Origin: an uncultured Flavobacteriales bacterium
Lineage (GTDB): Bacteria > Bacteroidota > Bacteroidia > Flavobacteriales_G > Salibacteraceae
Length of the DNA stretch: 64,000 bases
Assembly: GCA_943788145.1 (NCBI GenBank)
Contig: CALSPD010000016.1
Coordinates: forward strand, 36,110-100,109
Reading direction: 5' to 3'
The position numbers and the translations under genes are program-made. Of this stretch, positions 61,264 through 64,000 are shown piece after piece (positions within the stretch are counted from its first letter, which is position 1; every line of letters starts with the position of its first letter). Under the pieces are notes generated by a model that saw nothing but the letters and a program-made list of their open reading frames with translations, made no database searches and was not told where the DNA came from.

Positions 61264-61545
61264 TTGCCTCGGCTTCACCGAAAACGACAGCGAAAACGGA
61301 CCCTGAACCCGAAAGGTGAATTAGAAGTGATACCGAATCGGCCAGGTATTAAGCAGATGCCCAAGCGATTGGCTGTTAGCAAACTCATGAAACAAATAGA
61401 GCTGAAGCATTATCGAGCCATTCACTCGTTAATGGGGAAATCATTCTATGCCATTTCGCGCATATCCGAGCGTGTTGCCAACCTAATTTTGATCAAAGGA
61501 TATAAAGCCGAAAAGGCACTTTTGAACTACGAATCGTGTGAATAG
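61264..61545 (+). CDS. C-terminal end of the SDR domain, 3' piece
   Basis: The coding text runs 61161-61227 (LGGHSIYSASKVAMISIAQS), shifts at the run of five A (61223-61227; LKKELVDTNVFVGYTCLGFT needs six) and shifts again at AAAA 61293-61296. It then enters this frame (RTLNPKGELEVIPNRPGIKQ, LKHYRAIHSLMGKSFYAISR, ILIKGYKAEKALLNYE). So true coding here starts near 61296; the first ten residues are shadow. The C-terminal helices resemble membrane-associated ends of 3-ketodihydrosphingosine reductase-type SDRs. With the previous piece the protein is about 610 residues. Confidence 0.6.
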   Translation: MPRLHRKRQRKRTLNPKGELEVIPNRPGIKQMPKRLAVSKLMKQIELKHYRAIHSLMGKSFYAISRISERVANLILIKGYKAEKALLNYESCE

Positions 61546-61615
61546 CTTTAACTTCACCGAAATTTTAAACCCACGCACCAGTTGTGTTGTGGGTAGCGCA
61601 AAATCCCACTCGTCC

Positions 61616-61993
61616 ATGAATCAATTTCAAGAACTAAACATTTCAAAGCATTTGATCCATGCCTTGGACGATCTGGGTTTTGACGTCCCTACTCCCATTC
61701 AGCGCGAGGCCTATGCTGTGCTGATGTCGGGCAAAAACGTCATCGGTATTGCGCAAACAGGAACGGGTAAAACCTTTGCCTATACCTTGCCCATTCTGCA
61801 AGACCATCGCTTTAGCAAGGAGTTAAATCCCAGCGTATTGATCGTAGTGCCTACGCGTGAATTGGTGGTGCAAGTGGTCGATCAAATTGAAAGCTTAAGC
61901 AAATACATTTCCATCCGTGTGTTAGGCGTTTATGGCGGGACGAATTTGAAAACGCAAGCGCTTGAAGTGATGAAAGGCGTGGACATTTGGTAG
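61616..61993 (+). CDS. DEAD-box RNA helicase (second copy), 5' piece
   Basis: From the ATG at 61616 (MNQFQELNISKHLIHALDDL); an in-frame ATG at 61538 overlaps the SDR end. Q motif DVPTPIQREA, Walker A IAQTGTGKT, PTRELVVQVVDQI, GGTNLKTQ. The frame ends at DIW because the TTT at 61986-61988 lacks one T: with TTTT it reads [16 protein letters not shown] and enters the next piece. Confidence 0.85.
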   Translation: MNQFQELNISKHLIHALDDLGFDVPTPIQREAYAVLMSGKNVIGIAQTGTGKTFAYTLPILQDHRFSKELNPSVLIVVPTRELVVQVVDQIESLSKYISIRVLGVYGGTNLKTQALEVMKGVDIW

Positions 61994-62508
61994 CCACTCC
62001 CGGCCGCTTGTACGATCTGGCTTTGACACCTGCGCTTTCGCTGAAAAGCGTGAAGAAGTTGGTCATCGATGAGGTGGACGTCATGCTCGACCTTGGTTTT
62101 CGCTTTCAGCTCAACAACATTTTTGAACTGCTGAACGACAAGCGCCAAAACATCATGTTTTCGGCAACGATGACGGACGATGTGGACGAACTGATCCGAA
62201 GTTTTTTCCACGATCCCGTGAAAATTTCCATTGCGCTCAGCGGTACACCGCTGGAAAACATTGAGCAGCAAGCCTACCCCGCGCCCAATTTTTACACCAA
62301 AGCCAACTTGCTTTCGCGTTTGCTGGAAGACGGCAATCTGTTTTCGAAAGTGTTGGTCTTTATGCCCAGCAAAAAAATTGCCGACAGGTTGTACGATGAA
62401 CTCAGTCCGGTTTACGTTACAGAAATGGGCATTATCCATTCAAACAAGTCGCAAAACCACCGTTTGGACGTCATCAAACAATTCAACACTGGCAGCATCG
62501 CATCTTGA
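61987..62508 (+). CDS. DEAD-box RNA helicase (second copy), middle piece
   Basis: Carries VATPGRL (Ib), [13 protein letters not shown] (motif II as DEVD instead of DEAD), [13 protein letters not shown] (III) and [20 protein letters not shown] with the HSNKSQNHR region of domain 2. The DEVD variant is notable but occurs in some helicases. One base is missing near 62501-62504, after GSIA; adding it gives IATDVIARG and joins the last piece. Confidence 0.82.
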   Translation: MVATPGRLYDLALTPALSLKSVKKLVIDEVDVMLDLGFRFQLNNIFELLNDKRQNIMFSATMTDDVDELIRSFFHDPVKISIALSGTPLENIEQQAYPAPNFYTKANLLSRLLEDGNLFSKVLVFMPSKKIADRLYDELSPVYVTEMGIIHSNKSQNHRLDVIKQFNTGSIAS

Positions 62509-62960
62509 TCGCTACCGATGTTATCGCCCGCGGATTAGACTTAGATCAGGTGTCGCACGTCATCAACTTTGACACACCAGCCTTTCCCGAAAACTATATT
62601 CACCGCATAGGACGAACGGGCCGAGCGGAGGCCAAAGGAAAGTCTATCATCTTCTATTCAGACAAGGAAGAAGCATGGTTGCAGTCCATTGAAACCTTGA
62701 TGGACTATGAAATTCCCAAACAAGCTTTTCCTGAGGATGTGGAAGTTTCGAAGGAGAAAATTCCAGAAGAAATAGAGCGCAGCAATCAATACAACCTGCA
62801 ACACGATGGTTCGGTTGATAAAAATTCGGGCGGTGCCTTCCACGATAAGAGCGCAAAAAACAGCAAAGTCAACTTGGGTAGTCGCTACAAACGCGAGATC
62901 AAGACAAAATTTAAGCGCCCACTCACGCGAGGCGACAAAGGGCAGAATCGAAAGAAGTAG
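62505..62960 (+). CDS. DEAD-box RNA helicase (second copy), 3' piece
   Basis: Motif [21 protein letters not shown] and motif [19 protein letters not shown]. The basic tail contains [20 protein letters not shown] and ends NRKK, useful for RNA contact. Together the three pieces make one protein of about 448 residues, in the same family as the helicase at 6905. The next gene starts 12 bases downstream. Confidence 0.82.
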   Translation: MIATDVIARGLDLDQVSHVINFDTPAFPENYIHRIGRTGRAEAKGKSIIFYSDKEEAWLQSIETLMDYEIPKQAFPEDVEVSKEKIPEEIERSNQYNLQHDGSVDKNSGGAFHDKSAKNSKVNLGSRYKREIKTKFKRPLTRGDKGQNRKK

Positions 62961-62972
62961 CACACGGCTGAC

Positions 62973-63749
62973 ATGTACACCGATCAGGAATTGAAATGGA
63001 TGCTTGAAGAGGCTTATGGGCAATTTGCTCGGCCAGACTTCATTGACAACGACCCAATTAAGATTCCAAAACGATTTAGTTCGAAAGAAGACATTGAAAT
63101 CGCTGGATTCCTAACAGCCACCATTGCTTGGGGACAACGCATAAGCATTATCAAGAGCGCCAATCGACTCATGGCCTTGATGGATGAGGCTCCGCACGAT
63201 TTCATTGTCAATCACGAAGCCAAAGACAGAAAGCGTTTTAAAGGTTTTGTCCACCGCACTTTTAATGCCGATGATGCCATGTTCTTCATGGCATCCTTGC
63301 AACACATTTACACTAAAAAGCAAGGACTTGAATCTGCATTTTCCTCACCCGAGGCGACCAGCAACTTTGAGCGCCTGAGCCGTTTCCACGAGCTGTTTTT
63401 CAGCATCGAACATTTGGACAGAAGCAAAAAGCACGTCAGTAATCCAGTCAAAGGATCTTCGGCCAAGCGGCTGAACATGTTTTTGCGTTGGATGGTGCGC
63501 AGTTCTAAGGAGGGCATCGATTTTGGCATTTGGAAGTCAATTTCGGCTTCGGAGCTGATGATACCATTGGATGTTCACACCGGCAATGTCGCCCGAAAAC
63601 TGGGCCTATTAACGCGCAAACAAGACGATTGGAAAGCCGTAAATGAACTTACTCAGCGCTTGACAAACTTTGATGCCAACGACCCTGTGCGATATGACTT
63701 AGCGTTGTTTGGTATGGGAGTAAATGGCGCTCCTTTACCTAGCCTTTAG
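62973..63749 (+). CDS. TIGR02757 family protein
   Basis: 258 residues. The N-terminal half (QELKWMLEEAYGQFARPDFI, FSSKEDIEIAGFLTATIAWG), FVHRTFNADDAMFF and the central MFLRWMVRSSKEGIDFGIWK with IPLDVHTGNVARKLGLLTRK match the TIGR02757 pattern found almost only in Bacteroidota, a putative HhH/DNA-glycosylase-like family of unknown function. It closes with DPVRYDLALFGMGVNG as usual, so it is complete. The stop overlaps the antisense MFS gene by four bases. Confidence 0.87.
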   Translation: MYTDQELKWMLEEAYGQFARPDFIDNDPIKIPKRFSSKEDIEIAGFLTATIAWGQRISIIKSANRLMALMDEAPHDFIVNHEAKDRKRFKGFVHRTFNADDAMFFMASLQHIYTKKQGLESAFSSPEATSNFERLSRFHELFFSIEHLDRSKKHVSNPVKGSSAKRLNMFLRWMVRSSKEGIDFGIWKSISASELMIPLDVHTGNVARKLGLLTRKQDDWKAVNELTQRLTNFDANDPVRYDLALFGMGVNGAPLPSL

Positions 63750-64000
63750 CCGGCAAAGTTACGCAGCGTTCGCCAACTCAGTAGCAAGCTGATCACGGTG
63801 AAAATAGCGGCCAAATACATGGCTGCTCCCGGCAAATGGAAGGGTGCATCGGCTCCTGAGAAAAAGGAAAAAATGCTTGTCATCATAACGGGACCAACGA
63901 TGGCCGTGGCGCTCATCATGCTGGACAAGGCGCCCTGCAGTTCGCCTTGGGCGTTTGACTCTCGACCGCCCCGCCCTGGGTCGGTGCTCGACCCGTCCGG
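63746..64000 (-). CDS. MFS transporter, TCR/Tet-like, C-terminal end (partial)
   Basis: Open to the right edge. ESNAQGELQGALSSMMSATA followed by IVGPVMMTSIFSFFSGADAP and FHLPGAAMYLAAIFTVISLL is the last three-helix part of TCR/Tet-family drug/proton antiporters (NAQGELQG is characteristic). The final 40 bases of the window (63961-64000) are unusually GC-rich and translate to PDGSSTDPGRGG, which does not look like the family; they may be a contig-end artefact. Drug or metabolite efflux is a family-level inference. Confidence 0.75.
   Translation of the reverse strand, partial: PDGSSTDPGRGGRESNAQGELQGALSSMMSATAIVGPVMMTSIFSFFSGADAPFHLPGAAMYLAAIFTVISLLLSWRTLRNFAG

Noticed and set aside
61930..62439. 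169-codon minus-strand ORF inside the second DEAD-box gene
   Set aside because: Antisense shadow; the plus strand carries motifs Ib-III in order.
1..64000. tRNA or rRNA genes
   Set aside because: No cloverleaf-like sequences or conserved rRNA segments noticed in the gaps; a tRNA scan would be decisive.

Overview
The window is a 64 kb piece of a Bacteroidota chromosome, most likely from a marine-type Flavobacteriales lineage. The evidence is several type IX secretion (T9SS) cargo proteins with C-terminal sorting domains, a PorP/SprF-type protein, many small lipoproteins, promoters resembling the Bacteroidota TAnnTTTG element, moderate GC content, and housekeeping genes (fhs, mtaB, ribD, prmC, ssb) of Bacteroidota character. 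No rRNA, tRNA, CRISPR array or complete insertion sequence was seen.

Layout. 1-1020: decayed end of a mobile element (DUF6371-type protein and a companion, both frameshifted). 1023-8212: small metabolic and envelope genes (phosphatase, PAP2, DUF3820, YheT-type hydrolase, CapD-like sugar dehydratase, DEAD-box helicase). 8214-14964: secreted PKD protein, fhs, an outer-membrane protein, and a PorP/SprF barrel that runs into a von Willebrand A domain and a T9SS tail. 14967-18053: compact minus-strand run of five lipoprotein or membrane genes. 18475-26727: ssb, a DHFR/RibD-like reductase, prmC, a frameshifted T9SS protein, then ribD-eamA-yigZ with overlapping ends. 26702-32860: secreted or exported proteins (HEXXH peptidase, transglutaminase-like, vWA-like, T9SS protein, small lipoprotein). 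32900-41403: mtaB, sulfotransferase-like protein, small membrane proteins and lipoproteins, a PadR regulator with a GldL-motif membrane partner, Smr, a glycosyltransferase and a glutamine amidotransferase. 41520-48235: RidA, fatty-acid desaturase, FKBP, SRPBCC/GyrI-like protein, M14 carboxypeptidase, RecQ. 48311-53961: an MBOAT plus SGNH-like O-acylation pair, a lipoprotein, a GT-C-like membrane protein, a LolD-like ATPase. 54086-55686: a HipBA module bracketed by oppositely oriented short repeat arrays. 55899-59700: an unknown exported protein broken by frameshifts and a 1.2 kb repeat-rich stretch with gene debris. 59716-64000: epimerase-SDR two-domain protein, a second DEAD-box helicase (both frameshifted), a TIGR02757-like protein and the end of an MFS transporter.

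A feature running through the window is that about ten otherwise good genes are broken by single-base shifts, most of them at short homopolymers. They are densest near the two ends (1-1000 and 56-62.5 kb) and also hit RecQ in its Walker A motif. This looks more like uncorrected sequencing indels than mass pseudogenization, so each broken gene is described as pieces of one probable intact protein.

The best candidates for new biology are the PorP-vWA-sorting-domain fusion, the unknown signal-peptide/helical/beta-rich protein at 56320-58471, the PadR-controlled protein with two GldL-like motifs, the repeat-bracketed HipBA island, and -7 elements lying so close to start codons that leaderless transcripts are likely.
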